From Hypoxylon rubiginosum (lineage: Eukaryota; Ascomycota; Sordariomycetes; Xylariales; Hypoxylaceae): 64,000 nucleotides of DNA. Each line of letters starts with the position of its first letter. Position 1 is the stretch's first letter. Below the pieces are notes generated by a model. That model had not been told where the DNA came from. It saw only the letters and a program-made list of their open reading frames with translations, and did no database searches. A program made the position numbers and the translations under genes. Below, in pieces: positions 22,081 to 33,894 of the stretch. The stretch lies in contig CADCXA010000043.1 of NCBI GenBank assembly GCA_902806565.1, positions 208,471 through 272,470 on the forward strand, in the 5' to 3' direction.

Positions 22081-22821
22081 ATGCCTACCTTTCACCGTAA
22101 GTCTGCTAAAAATGGCGTACCAGGCATCATTTGGGTAAAGGGTATGAGGCTTGGTCAAGGTGGACCGCACGATTCGCGTCTTTTGAACCGGCTTGGTAAA
22201 AATCCAAGAGCAATTGGGTCCGGAACAGTGAATGATCCTATGGTTAGTTAAATTTCTAGTGCTTTTCTTTATTTTCAGAACTAATCAGTTGATTCACCAG
22301 GTAACTTGGGTCGGCTCCAATGCTGAGTATATGCTGGTAGATGAGAAAATACTATCGCACGAAGCCATAACCAAGCAACAAACGAAGGAATGTGGCCTCA
22401 GTCACGCATGGATAGCGTAAGTAATATGTACAGGAATACCTTCTGAATATAGTTTCTAACTGCTTATAGGGCGGATGGCCATGACACTACCACGACTGCC
22501 TGGAAGGGAAATGTCAGAATTTCATCAACAGATGATCATCATGTTACTGTACGAATGGGGTCGTCAAAAGATATTTGCAATTTGCACGGCCACATATACT
22601 TAGTTTGCGAAGATAACGACCGGGAGAAGAGAGCAATTAGAATGATGAGAGAAGACGAACGAGGCATTAGAGGTGGTAAAAGCCCTCAACTGTTGGTTTG
22701 GGGGAAATACCCTCCCGAGTCTCGAGATTGGCCCCGAGCGCATATTACGTTCCCAAGTATACCATATGAGATCTTAAATGGTTCAATACTTGACCAGCAG
22801 GAGCGTGAAAATGAGGAATAG
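22081..22821 (+). CDS. hypothetical three-exon protein, 209 aa
   Basis: I join exons 22081-22242, 22301-22416 and 22470-22821 across two introns (donors GTTAGT and GTAAGT; acceptors TTCACCAG and GCTTATAG). The frame closes at 630 nt including the stop. The protein starts MPTFHRKSAKNGVPGI, has no signal peptide or membrane segment, and is rich in charged residues in its C-terminal half (RMMREDERGIRGG). I recognise no family. It sits between the kinase gene and the kinase relic. The consistent splice signals make it a real gene more likely than not; it may be lineage-specific. Confidence 0.55.
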
Positions 22822-23271
22822 CCAAATTAGTCTGTCTCTCTGACTTCCAAACCTGTTACTAACAATCTCTTAGATCATGCCAGTCACTGAAACGTAAATT
22901 GAAAGCCCGTATTCCTACCTTTCTAAGATTGTCTAGCAAATCAAAGGTTGATTTGAACAAGGCCTCCTTTTTATATCATTATGAGTAGGCAACTGCATCC
23001 AATGGAGGATGTATCTTCCAAGTAGTCTAATAGAGTTGTTAAGTTAATACCACCAAATGAGAACACAGTATCAGGCTCGTCTTCCTATATAGTACCTATT
23101 GTTTTATCAAGTATATGCACCTAGTACTTTCTGAAAATACCTACCTAGGTAGGTACCTAGGTATACAACTATGAAGTGTGTCAACGCAGTATCTTCTATA
23201 GGGACTTATGTAGCTTTTTAGACTAATGTTTCTTTTTATAGAAAAGCTTCACAATAGGCACCTAGGTAGGT
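22822..23271. other. spacer with palindromic TACCTAGGTA repeats
   Basis: No gene is supported. Dense copies of the TACCTAGGTA motif stand at 23139-23163 and 23258-23271, the second directly abutting the kinase relic. Confidence 0.4.
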
Positions 23272-23349
23272 AACCATATTATAGTCCCGCTGGATCAATT
23301 TTGGGGGCCCAATGACCAACATATTTATCTTGTCATAGAAAAGTACCTA
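23272..23349 (+). pseudogene. relic fragment of an SRPK-like kinase gene
   Basis: About 25 codons translate to NHIIVPLDQFWGPNDQHIYL followed by VIEKYL. This corresponds to residues around 130-155 of the intact kinase at 19930 (NHIVVPLEQFWLEGPNGRHL). The frame stops shortly after, and nothing kinase-like was found on either side. It is therefore a leftover of a duplicated, decayed or truncated kinase gene about 3 kb from the intact one. Confidence 0.6.
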
Positions 23350-23508
23350 AGGGGGTGTACCTAACTAACAGGCGGCTACGCTAATATCATAACTCCCTAG
23401 AAATCCTAAAACGAGAATCCTCCCGAACTCGGGCTTTCAAGTGTCAGGAAACAAACATGTTCCCCGATAATCGACGCTGCCCATTTTAGTATAGATACCC
23501 CAAAGAAA
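23350..23508. other. short spacer
   Basis: Nothing recognised; 3' flank of the aldo-keto reductase gene. Confidence 0.35.
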
Positions 23509-24693
23509 TTACAAAGCAACAGTGTCAGCAAACGCAGCTGATGTATCGACAGTCCTTTCGCCGCTCACACCACCCATCGCAACAATAGCGTCTCGGATAT
23601 TCTTGTTCTCATCCGGAGATATCTGGACATTGGCAGCACCCAGGTTCTGCTCCAGGTAGCGAATATTCTTGGTACCGGGGATGGGGATGAAATCCTTCCC
23701 CTGAGCCATGATCCAGGCGAGAACGGCCTGGGCAGGGGTACAGCCCTTCCGGGCGGCCAGATCTTCGAAGATCTTGACGAGATCCAGATTCTTGGAGAAG
23801 TTTTTCGCGCTGAATCGAGGCAGCTGCCGACGGCCGTCCGTTTCTTCGAAATCGTCCACGGATTTGTATCGGCCAGTCAGGAACCCTCTGCCGAGGGGAG
23901 CGTAGGTGACGATTGCGACACCGAGCTCTCGGCACGTGCGCAGGAGGTGTGTGCCGGAATCGCTCTCGATATCCAAAGTCCAGGGGTTGTATTCGATCTG
24001 CGCGGCTGAGATGGGATGCACTGCATATCCACGCCGGAGGGTATCGGATGAGCATTCCGAGAACCCAATGTTCTTGATTTTGCCGGCCCTGTTCGTTGAG
24101 AGTTCACAATCGAATTAGCACATACTGGTCACAACACCGCTCGCAAATTCCCCGTCTTGCGGACACACCATTACTCACGTTTTCAAGGCAACCAAAGCTT
24201 CCATCGTCTTCTCAACAGGAGTTACCTTGTCGAACCGATGGACGTAGAACAGGTCAATGTAATCGGATCCCAAGTTACGAAGACTCTGCTCGCACGCCGC
24301 CTGGCAGTTCTCGGGCGTGCTGTCGATATAAATCTGGACCTTGCCGTCCGCCATCTTCCATCCCAGACCAAATTTGGTGGCGAGGAAGATGTCCTGGCGG
24401 CGCTCCGGGTGCAGCTTGAACCACTTGCCAATCAACACCTCGGAGTCGCCGTATCCTGCGGCAGTATCCCAGAATGTTGCGCCGAGTTCCCAAGCTCGGT
24501 CTAGGACCTTGAAGCGCTCCTCATCGGGACTTGTCCGTATTAGTGGCTATTAGTGGACGGACTGGGCGTCACGTTAGACTTACGGGGCTTTGCCGTAGGC
24601 AACACTGAGTCCCATCATACCAAAACCAATGCTAGGGACTTGTGGGCCGGCTTTGCCTAGCTGGCGGGTTGGGAGTTGTCGTGGGGGAGCCAT
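23509..24693 (-). CDS. aldo-keto reductase
   Basis: Three exons, 24693-24584, 24529-24179 and 24088-23509, close in frame to 346 residues, the usual length for the family. It is a (beta/alpha)8-barrel NADPH-dependent oxidoreductase of the AKR13/YakC type. The catalytic tetrad is visible: Asp and Tyr in FWDTAAGYGDS, Lys in FLATKFG, and His in LFYVHRFD. GFSECSSDTL follows, then AAQIEYNPW. Near the C-terminus comes the cofactor-binding IPIPGTKNIRYLEQN. The substrate cannot be inferred. The first acceptor (GGACAAG) lacks a pyrimidine tract but is the one that keeps the frame. Confidence 0.92.
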
Positions 24694-25287
24694 ATTGGTG
24701 GGTAGGGCTAGTAATCGAGCTTTAGAACTGAACTATTAAATGGAGTATCGAGGTGTCGAATCAAGAATAATGGTGTCTTCATAGGTAAAGAGGTCTACTT
24801 TATATAGCGTCTTAGTGGGTTTGATAAGTCCGAATATGAATTAGTGTTGAAGATGGTCAGGAGGAGCATGAATCAGCATAAGCAACACACCGGAATGGCA
24901 TATCCGATTTCATAAAATATGATGCTTCTTTATTAGAGGAGGGAGGCTGAATCTATTTTGTGTTACCCCAAATGCAGTTCCACGGATATTAATGCGTTAA
25001 GTCCAGGTATATAGTTGCTTTTTCATAACTCGTGTAACAGGAATGGAATTATGTTCACCATCCGAATGCACGTGCGTAAAATGATACCGAGTCGTCACCG
25101 TTTGAGTCGAACCCAAACAGTTGCAGGTTGCCCTCTTTAGCCACTTTATCTGAAGGGTTTGTCGCATTTTACGACTGCTTTTCCCAGATCGAAACCCAAT
25201 GTGTAGCTCGCCTGAATTCTCAAACGCATTGTTGCTGTTGTTCTTGTATATGAAGACGCAATCTACGAAGAACACCTGCGCTTAGCC
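24694..25287. promoter_or_regulatory. divergent promoter region, reductase and transporter
   Basis: The aldo-keto reductase and the MFS gene start at the two ends of this ~590-bp spacer and are transcribed away from each other, so they may share control elements. A TATATAG lies at about 24801-24807, upstream of the reductase. A 92-codon minus frame at 24997 is unsupported. Confidence 0.4.
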
Positions 25288-26462
25288 ATGGCGACAGACG
25301 TGAGCCAGCATGAAAAAGGCTGGACATCTTCTAACTCCAAGATCCCACAAGAACACTTCGATGGCGTCTCCGACCAAGTCCATGCAGAGGCTGTTGGTCC
25401 TCAAGCTCAGCTATCGCAGCGGAGGAATTCCGATGCCATTGTCTCTTGGGACGGCGACGACGACCCCGAGAATCCCTATAATTGGCCAGCATGGCGGACC
25501 AACACATACGCTGCGTTGCTGAGTCTGCTAGCTTTCTTAATTCCACTGGCTTCATGTACGTCTTGACCTACATGTCGATATCTCGAACTTTGCTGAACTA
25601 ATATCTCAGCTATAATTGCACCTGGTGTACCGGCCATCATGGCAGAATTCGGGAGCGACAGTCCAGTGCTCTCGGCGCTTGTTGTTTCCATCTACGTTCT
25701 AGGGGTACGTCAAGATGTGCTCAAAGTACTGTGGCTTTATAAACTCTACATAACTGACTCGATATGCCTTACAGCTAGGAATCGGCCCCTTACTCTTCGC
25801 GCCTCTATCCGAGATATACGGCCGCGTTATAATCTTCCATATTTCCAACCTCGGATTCGTTGCTTTTCATGTTGCGTGTGCTTTAGCACCCTCGCTCGGC
25901 TCCTTGATCGCCTTCCGCTTCCTCGCCGGCTTCTTCGGTTCCTGCCCGCCTACCAACGGCGGCGCCTCCATCGCCGACATGGTACCGCAACACCGACGAG
26001 GCGTATTCATGGCTGGATTCGCAATCGGGCCAGTTTTCGGCCCGGTAATCGGTCCCGTTGCTGGTGGCTTTCTCTCAACTGCAGCTGGATGGCGGTGGGT
26101 CTTTTGGCTGGTGACAATTGCCGGCGGGGCCATCGGCATCGCGGTGCTGTTCCTCGCCAAGGAGACGTACGCACCCGTTATCCTGCAGCGCAAGGTTGTC
26201 CGACTCCGCCAGCAGACGGGCAAACCCTATCTTCGCCACGCTCTTGATACGGGCTTGAGCCCTGCAGCCCGGCTGAAGCATAGTTTTGTGCGACCTATGA
26301 AACTCCTCGTGCTGTCCCCTATCGGTGCTATTAGCGCCGTCTACATGGCCGTCGTTTATGGATATCTATATCTCATGTTTTCCTCCATCACCCAAGTTTT
26401 CCAAGAGACCTACGGCTTCACACCCAATCTTGCCGGTCTTGCATTTCTTGGATTAGGTGTCG

Positions 26463-26467
26463 GCTCC
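26463..26467. repeat. target-site duplication GCTCC, left copy
   Basis: The five bases GCTCC immediately precede the TG of the 5' LTR and recur after the 3' LTR. In the uninterrupted gene they form part of the Gly-Ser codons. Confidence 0.9.
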
Positions 26468-26790
26468 TGTAACAAGGGTCTGTATCAAAGATTTAAAATA
26501 GCTTCAATTTAATATAATAATCTTTACAGGTCTTAAGGTCCTTAATTTCTTTTAATTTAAATAGGAATCTAAGGCCTTATTTATATTTTAAAATTACTAC
26601 TTAATTTTTACCTTATTATTATTTTAAGCGTTTAATTAATATATATTAATTTTATTATTTTAATTTAAGTTATTTTTATTTATTTAACTTTAATTAATTT
26701 ATATATTAATATATAAAATACGTGTTTATTAAAATTTATAATTATAAGTTTTTTTAATTAAATAAACTATTTAAATTAAATTATATAATA
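26468..26790. repeat. 5' LTR of the MFS-disrupting element (323 bp)
   Basis: It begins TGTAACAAGGGTCTGTATCA, matching TGTGACAAAGGTCTGTATCA of the solo LTR. Its first ~110 nt stay largely unmutated, and the remainder is converted to A/T. Its right end (ATATAATA) corresponds to GTGTGACA in the solo copy. Confidence 0.9.
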
Positions 26791-29700
26791 TTAACTTTTT
26801 TTTTTTTAAGTTTTATTTTAAGATATTATTTTATAAATATAAAGGTTTATAAGTTTTTTTAATTATTATTAATAAAAGTTTTTAATAAAATATTTAGTTT
26901 TTTTATTAAATAAATAATTATAAGGTTTTTAAATTTAATGTTTTTTAATAAATTATTTTTTTTATTTAATTAAATATTTTATTTTTTTTAAGTTTTTTAT
27001 AAAGTTTTTTATTTTTTTTTATTTAATAGTTTTTTATTTTAATTAAAGTTATTTTTTATAAAATTTAATTAAAATTAAATAATACTTAATTATTAATATA
27101 ATAAAATTTAATAAAAAAAATATAAAATAAATTATAAATTCTTTAGTTTTTAAAAAATATAAATTTTATAATAATTAAAAAAATTATTTTCTAGATTTTA
27201 AAAAGTTTTAATATTTTTTAGTTTAATTTTTTTATAGGTTTTTTTAATTTTACGTTTTTAATATTTAATATAATTAATTGTTTTTTAATATATTTAAAAT
27301 TTTTAACGTGTTTTTTATTTATTTAAGTTTTTATTTAATATTGGTTTTATTTAAAATATTTTTAAGTATTTTTTTAAATTTAAATTATTTAATAAAAATA
27401 AAAATAGTTTTTTAAGTTTTTAAATATTTTAAATAAAAAATTATACGTTATAAAATAATAATTATAATTAATATAAAAAAATATTATATAAAAAAAAAAA
27501 AAATTATATTATTATAAATAAATTTAATTATAAAAAGTAGGTTTTTTTAATTGTTTATTTTATAGTTAATAAATAATTATAAATAAATTTTAAAAATTTA
27601 ATTAAATTATTTAATTTAATTATTAATTTAAAAATAAAAAACTATATTTATATAAAATTTAATATTTATTAGTTTAAAAAAGTTTTTTTATAAATATATT
27701 ATAAATTTAAAGTTTTTATTAAAAATAATATTTAATAATATATTATATAATTTTTAATATTTTTTAATAAAAATTTTAATAAAATTATTAGTTTTTTTTA
27801 TTTTTATTTTAAAAGAAATAAAGTAAGTTATTTTTATAAAAAAATTTATTATTATTTATATAAAATTATATTTATTTAATAATAATAAGTTTATAATAAA
27901 ATTTATTATAATAATATATTAAAATTTATAATAAAGTTTTATAAATTAAAAAAAACTATAAAATATATGTTTTAGAATTTTATTTTTTTAATATTTTAAG
28001 TATTTTTTAACGTATTTTTTAATTATATTTTTTAAATTAAACTATTAAAAGTTATAAATAATAAATTTTATAGTTTTATTTATTTTTATATAATTAATAA
28101 TATATATATTATACTTAAATTTTATAATTTTTTATTATAAAATTGTTAGTATTTATAAGTGGTTTTTATAATAAAGTAAATTATTTTATATTTTTATATT
28201 TTTTTTTAGTTAAGTTTTTTATTTTAAATAAATAAGATTTTTTAACGTAACTTTTTTAAAATTCTTTATAAATTTTAATAATTATTATAATGTTTTAAAA
28301 TTATAAAATTATTTTAATATAAATAAAATAATAGTTAAAATAATAAATATAGTTTTTTATAAATATAAAAAATATTTTTTTTATAAAACCGAAATAATTA
28401 ATTAGTTTTTAACTTTTTTTTTTTTTTAAAACAATATTATAATAATTTAAATAAAATATTAGTTTTTTTATTTAAATATCCCGGTTAATAATTAATAATA
28501 AATTAATATAAAACAAATTATTAAATTTATTAAGTTTATTTTTAGTTTAATATTTTAATAATAATAAAATAAAAAAAGTTTTAATAATTAAAATAAACTT
28601 TAATTTAATAACATGCTTTTTTAAAATATTATTTTTATTTTTTAAAAAAGTTAATAATATTTAATAGTTTTTTATTATAAATTTTATAGTTTATTTTAAT
28701 TAAGTTTAATTTTTAAAAATAAAATATTATAAAATAGAATTTTCTTGTTTTATTTTTTTAAAATAAAACTAATTTTATTATAAAATTTAAAACGTTTATT
28801 TTAATATAAGTAATTAAGTTTAAGTTAAAATAAGCGAAAATTAAAACGGTTATAAATTAATTTTTTAATGTTTTAAAAGCGATTAATATTAATTTTATTT
28901 ATTTTTAGTTTTTTTTATTTTTTTTATTAACATTTATTAAAAGTTTAATTATTATTAAAAAGTTATAAATAAAATATTAATAAAAGTTTATAAATTTTAT
29001 AAATTACTAGTATTTTTTAAAGTTAGTTAAGTTTTTTTATTTTTAGATGTTTTTAATTTTATTTAAATTTATTAATATATTATTAATTTTAATAATATAT
29101 TTTAAAAATTTGATTTTTTAAACTTTTAAAAATATTTTTTTAGTGATATAATTAAATGGTGTTTTATTAGTTATTTAAAAACTTTTTTTATTAAAATATT
29201 ATGTTTTTTTTAAGTGTTTTTATAAATAAGAATATTATTAAAATAAATAAATATATTAATATTAATTAAGTTTTAAAAAATATTATTTATTATAATTTAA
29301 AAAGTTGTTAAAATATTAATAAATTTAAAAAATATTATTAGATATTTATATAAATTATATTTATATTTAAAAACTGTTTTTTATTTGTTTTTTTCTTTAA
29401 TTTATATAAAGTTAAATTTAAACTTAAAGTTAATTTTAATGAAAAATTTAACGGTTTTAAATTATATTTAAAGTTTTATAATTAAAAAAATTAAATAATA
29501 AATTAATATAATAATAACATTAAATTTTTAATAGTTAATAATAAGTTATAATAAATTTTTTAAATTTATTTTTTTAATAAATATTATTAAAATAATATAT
29601 AATAAAATAAATTTTTTAATTTTTTTTATATTAATTATTTTTTTTAATTAAAGCTTTAAAGTAAATAATTTCTTTTTATTTATAATATAAAAAGGTTTTT

Positions 29701-32700
29701 AAAAAATGTTTTTTTTTTATAAAAGTTTATAATATAATTTTAAAGTTAATAATTAAAAAATTATTATTTTACTTTTTAAATTATAATTAAATAAAATTCT
29801 TAGAATTTTTTAAAAACGTTTTTAAGTGTTTTTTAAGTATTTATTTAAATTATAATTAAAATAAAAAAAGGTGTTAATAAATTTATTAAAACCTTATTTA
29901 TATAATTCTTTTTATAGTATTTAAAAATAAATTAAATTTTTTAAATTTAAAAGAAAAAATAAACCAGTTAATATTATTTAAATTATTATTAAAAAAAATA
30001 ATATTATATTCCTTATTTAAATTAATAAATTTAAAATTAAAACAAGTAAAATAATTTTTTTAATATTATAATATAAAAGTTTTTAAATAAAACTTATTTT
30101 TTTATTTAAATATTAAAATATTAAAATTTATTATTAGTTAAAAATATTATTATTTATAAATAAAGATTTTTTATTAACACGTTTTAAAAAAAAATATAAC
30201 TGGTATATTATTTTTTATATTTATAAGTATTTTTATTTAATATTTCTTATTATTATAAATAAATATTATTTTATAAATAAATTAGGTTTTAAAATATAAT
30301 TTAAAAGTTAATTTATTAAAAATTAAAAGTTTTTTATAATTTATAATTTAATATATTAAAAAAATATATAAAAGTTTATTAATATTTTTTATAACTTTAT
30401 ATTTTTTTTTAATTTTAGTTATTTAGTAAATAAAATTTATTATAATTTTTATATTTTAATTAAAATAAATTTATTATTAAGTTATTAATTTTTTATTAAT
30501 ATAATAAAATAATTATTTAAAAATTTAAATTAAAGTTTTTTTTTTTAATAATTTTTAAGAAAAAAAACTTTGTTAAAATTAAGTTAATTTTTATTTTTTT
30601 TATAAATATAAAAACTAATATTATATTATTATTAGATTTTTATTTTATAAAAGTAATTTTTCTTAAAATTATAAGTAATTTTTTTTTATTAATATTTTTT
30701 TTTATAAAATAAAATAAAATATTATAATTATTTTTTTTATAATATTAATATAAGTATTTGTTTTTTTTATGTTAATTAATATTTATTTAATTAATTTTTT
30801 ATAAAACTTTTTTATTAAAAACTTAATGTTTATTTTTAAAATTAAGTTAATTATTATTTATTTATTAATTTTACTTTTTTAAAAATTAATAGTTTAATTT
30901 TAATTATTTTATTATTAAATTAAGCTTGTTTTTTTTTAATATATTAAAGTTTATAAATATGTTTTTATAAATTTATTTGACTTTTTAAATAATATTAATA
31001 AATTTTTTATTATTATTTAAAAGATTTTTTTAATAAGAATATATTAGTTTAATAATTTTATTTAATAAAGTTTTAATAATATAGTTTTAAAAAATAATTT
31101 TAAATTATTAAATTAATTTATTAAGGTTTAATATTTTAATAAAATATTAAATTATATTTTTATAGTATTTAAATTTAAATATTTTTTTTAAATTATAATG
31201 TTTTTTTAAAAGGTTTTTAAAATATTTTTTTAAAGTAAGTTTATAATTTATTTAAAAATTTAAAAATTTTATTTATTTTATTATTTATAATTTTTATTAA
31301 TATTATATTTAAACTTTTTTTATTAATAAAAACTTTATTTAATTAATATAATAATAATTTTTTAAAAAGTTTTTTATATATATTTTTATATATAATTTTA
31401 TTTTTAAATATTAAAATTAAAACTTAAAAAAGTTCTTATTATTATAAATAATAAATTTATTAAAATATATAAAATTAATAATAGTAAAAATAAAACGAAT
31501 TAATTATTTAAATATTTAAATTAATTTATTTTTTAATGTGGTTAAAAAAGTTAATTTAATATATAAAATATAAAAAAATAACGGCTTTTATAAAAGTTTT
31601 AATAATAATTTATTTTTTTTATTATTAGAATTATTTAAATTATTATTAAGATTATTAAAAAAAGGTGGTAAATTATTTTTTTTATTTTCTTTAAATATAA
31701 AAGGTTTAGTTTAAATAAAATTAAATTAAATTTAAATATTAATAATAGTTTTTTTAACTTAGTTAGTTTATAAAGTTTAAATAAATAATTAATTTTTTAT
31801 TTTTATTTTTAAATTAAAATATATAAATAAAAAATAAGTGTTAAAAATAATATTAATTTAAATTAATTATTAAAAGTTTAGTTTAAATATAATTTGTTTT
31901 TTTATATTTTTAAATATTAATTATATATTAATTAATTAATTAATAGTTAATTATTTAATAAATTTAATAAAAATAATTTTAATATATATTTAAAAATTTA
32001 ATAGTTACTTTTAAAAAACTTAATTTAATTAAATTAAATTAATATATTTTTAAGTAAGTAGTTTATTAATTTAAAGGTTTTTAATAATAATTTATTTAAT
32101 GATTTTATTTTAAGTTTTTTTATAAATATTAAAATTAATATATAATAATTTTAAAATTAAATATTATTTTTAAGTAATTTAAATTAATTTATTAATTATA
32201 ATTTATTATATAATATTATTATTTATAAATTTAACGATGGTTTTTTAAATTTATTATAAAAATATTTAGTTAAATTATTTAATTTAATATTTAAAATTAA
32301 TAATTTAAATAGTTAATATTTTAATTTTTATATTATATATTTAAATAATAATATTATAAATTATATAAAAAGTATTATAGTTTTTATAAATTTTTTAGTT
32401 TTTTTAATAAATAAAATTTATTTAAGTAACTAAGGTTTAAATAATATTATAAAAGTTTTATATTTAAATATAAAATTATAAAATTTATTTTAAAAAATTA
32501 ATAATAATAATATTAAATATAATAAAGTTAAAAGTATTTTTTATAATTAATTTATAATTTTAAAATTAATAAAATATAAAAGTTAAATTTTTAAGTTAAA
32601 ATGTTATTTTTATTTTAATAAGTTTTTAAATAATAAAAAGAAAATTAAGTTTAATAGGAAATTTTTTAACTTTTTAATAAGAAAAAAATAAAAAAGATTT

Positions 32701-32963
32701 TTATTAATATTATTTATATAAAAAGTTAATTAATTAAAAGGTTTTTTTAATTAAAAGGATTTTAAATTTAGATTTTTTAAAAAATAAAATAGTTTTTTTT
32801 ATTTTAATAGTTTTAAAGTAAAATATAATAAAGTTATTAATAAAAATAATAATAATATAAAATTATAAAAAAATTATATTAAAATAATAGTGTAAATTAT
32901 TTTAAAAAAAATGTTTTTTAATAGTGGTAAAAAAGTATTATTTATTAGAAAAAAAAGTTTTAA

Positions 32964-32994
<31 letters not shown>

Positions 32995-33086
32995 TAAAAT
33001 AAAAAAGTTTTAAAATATTTAATATTTTAAAAGTTTTTATTAATTATTTAAGTTTAATATAGTTTTTAAAAAAAATAAAAATTATT

Positions 33087-33409
33087 TATAATAAAAGTTT
33101 ATATTAAAAATTTAAAATAATTTTAATTTAATATAATAATTTTTATAAGTTTTAAAGTTTTTAATTCTTTTTAATTTAAATAAAAATTTAAAGCTTTATT
33201 TATATTTTAAAATTATTATTTAATTTTTATTTTATTATTATTTTAAGTGTTTAATTAATATATATTGGTTTTATTGTTTTAATCTAAGTTATTTTTATTT
33301 ATTTAACCTTAGTTAACTCACATATTAATATATAGGATACGCGTTTACCAAGATCTGTGACCATGGGTTTCTTTAATCAGGTGAGCCACTCGGATCGAGC
33401 CGTGTGATA
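33087..33409. repeat. 3' LTR of the MFS-disrupting element (323 bp)
   Basis: It begins TATAATAAAAG (RIP-converted from TGTAACAAGGG) and ends GTGTGATA, where the solo LTR ends GTGTGACA. The left two thirds are A/T-converted. The last ~110 nt closely match the solo LTR, for example GATCTGTGACCATGG and GAGCCACTCGGATCGA. Confidence 0.9.
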
Positions 33410-33414
33410 GCTCC
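33410..33414. repeat. target-site duplication GCTCC, right copy
   Basis: This identical partner of 26463-26467 defines the right boundary of the insertion. Confidence 0.9.
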
Positions 33415-33894
33415 ATCATCGGCATTGCTGTTGTTAGCCTAACCTCAGACCGGCAGATCAGGAAACAGATGGAAGCTACCGGGAGCGCGAAGCCCGAGGT
33501 TCGGGTTCAGACAGTACCCATCGGAAACATCCTCTTACCCGCAGGCCTTTTCATGTATGGCTGGACAGCTGAATATCATGTTCACTGGATTGCTCCCATT
33601 ATTGGGATGGCATTGGTCGGAATCGGTAACGTCATCATATTCATGTCCATAATCTTATATCTTGTCGATGCCTTCACCGTTTACTCCGCAAGCGCGCTGG
33701 CAGCCAACACGATTATCAGGTCCCTCGGCGGTGCCTTTCTTCCACTCGCGGGATTGAGTCTATTTGCCAGATTGGGCGTGGGATGGGGCAACAGCCTCTT
33801 GGGCTTTATAGCTGTGGGCCTATTGCCGGTTCCATTTCTTTTCTTGAAGTACGGGGAAATGCTAAGAAAACGGTATGAGATTAAGGACCTATAG

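Larger units (their letters stand above)
26468..33409. mobile_element. RIP-mutated LTR retrotransposon, 6.94 kb
   Basis: The element has two 323-bp terminal direct repeats, a 5-bp target duplication (GCTCC) and insertion inside an MFS gene. The internal ~6.3 kb is nearly all A/T, with every reading frame destroyed, so the gag/pol order cannot be read. Length, LTR size and 5-bp duplication fit Ty3/gypsy or Ty1/copia. RIP is the natural explanation because the differences from the unmutated solo LTR at 7397 are almost all C-to-T or G-to-A. The mutation density falls off over the last ~100 nt at both outer edges. Confidence 0.93.
25288..33894 (+). pseudogene. MFS transporter (DHA1-like) gene split by a retrotransposon
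   Basis: Coding parts are 25288-25555, 25610-25704, 25775-26467 and, beyond the inserted element, 33415-33894. The first three joins are GT-AG introns. The break is at codon Gly-Ser in FLGLGVGS, and the gene resumes SIIGIAVVSLTSDRQ. With the element and one GCTCC copy taken out, the four parts total 1,536 nt: 511 codons plus stop with no internal stop. The protein is a 12-TM-type major facilitator. It has an N-terminal cytosolic ~75 residues, APLSEIYGR in loop 2-3, FLAGFFGSCPPTNGGASIAD, and IGPVFGPVIGPVAGGF. Such proteins export drugs or toxic metabolites at the plasma membrane. Truncation occurs about two thirds along, so the gene should be inactive. Flanking exons show no RIP-like change. 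Confidence 0.93.

Noticed and set aside
24096..24553. Plus-strand frames of 65-115 codons
   Set aside because: Antisense shadows of the aldo-keto reductase gene.
33087..33409. The 3' LTR end as coding sequence of the transporter
   Set aside because: The alignment with the solo LTR and the GCTCC duplication place the boundary at 33409; coding resumes at 33415.
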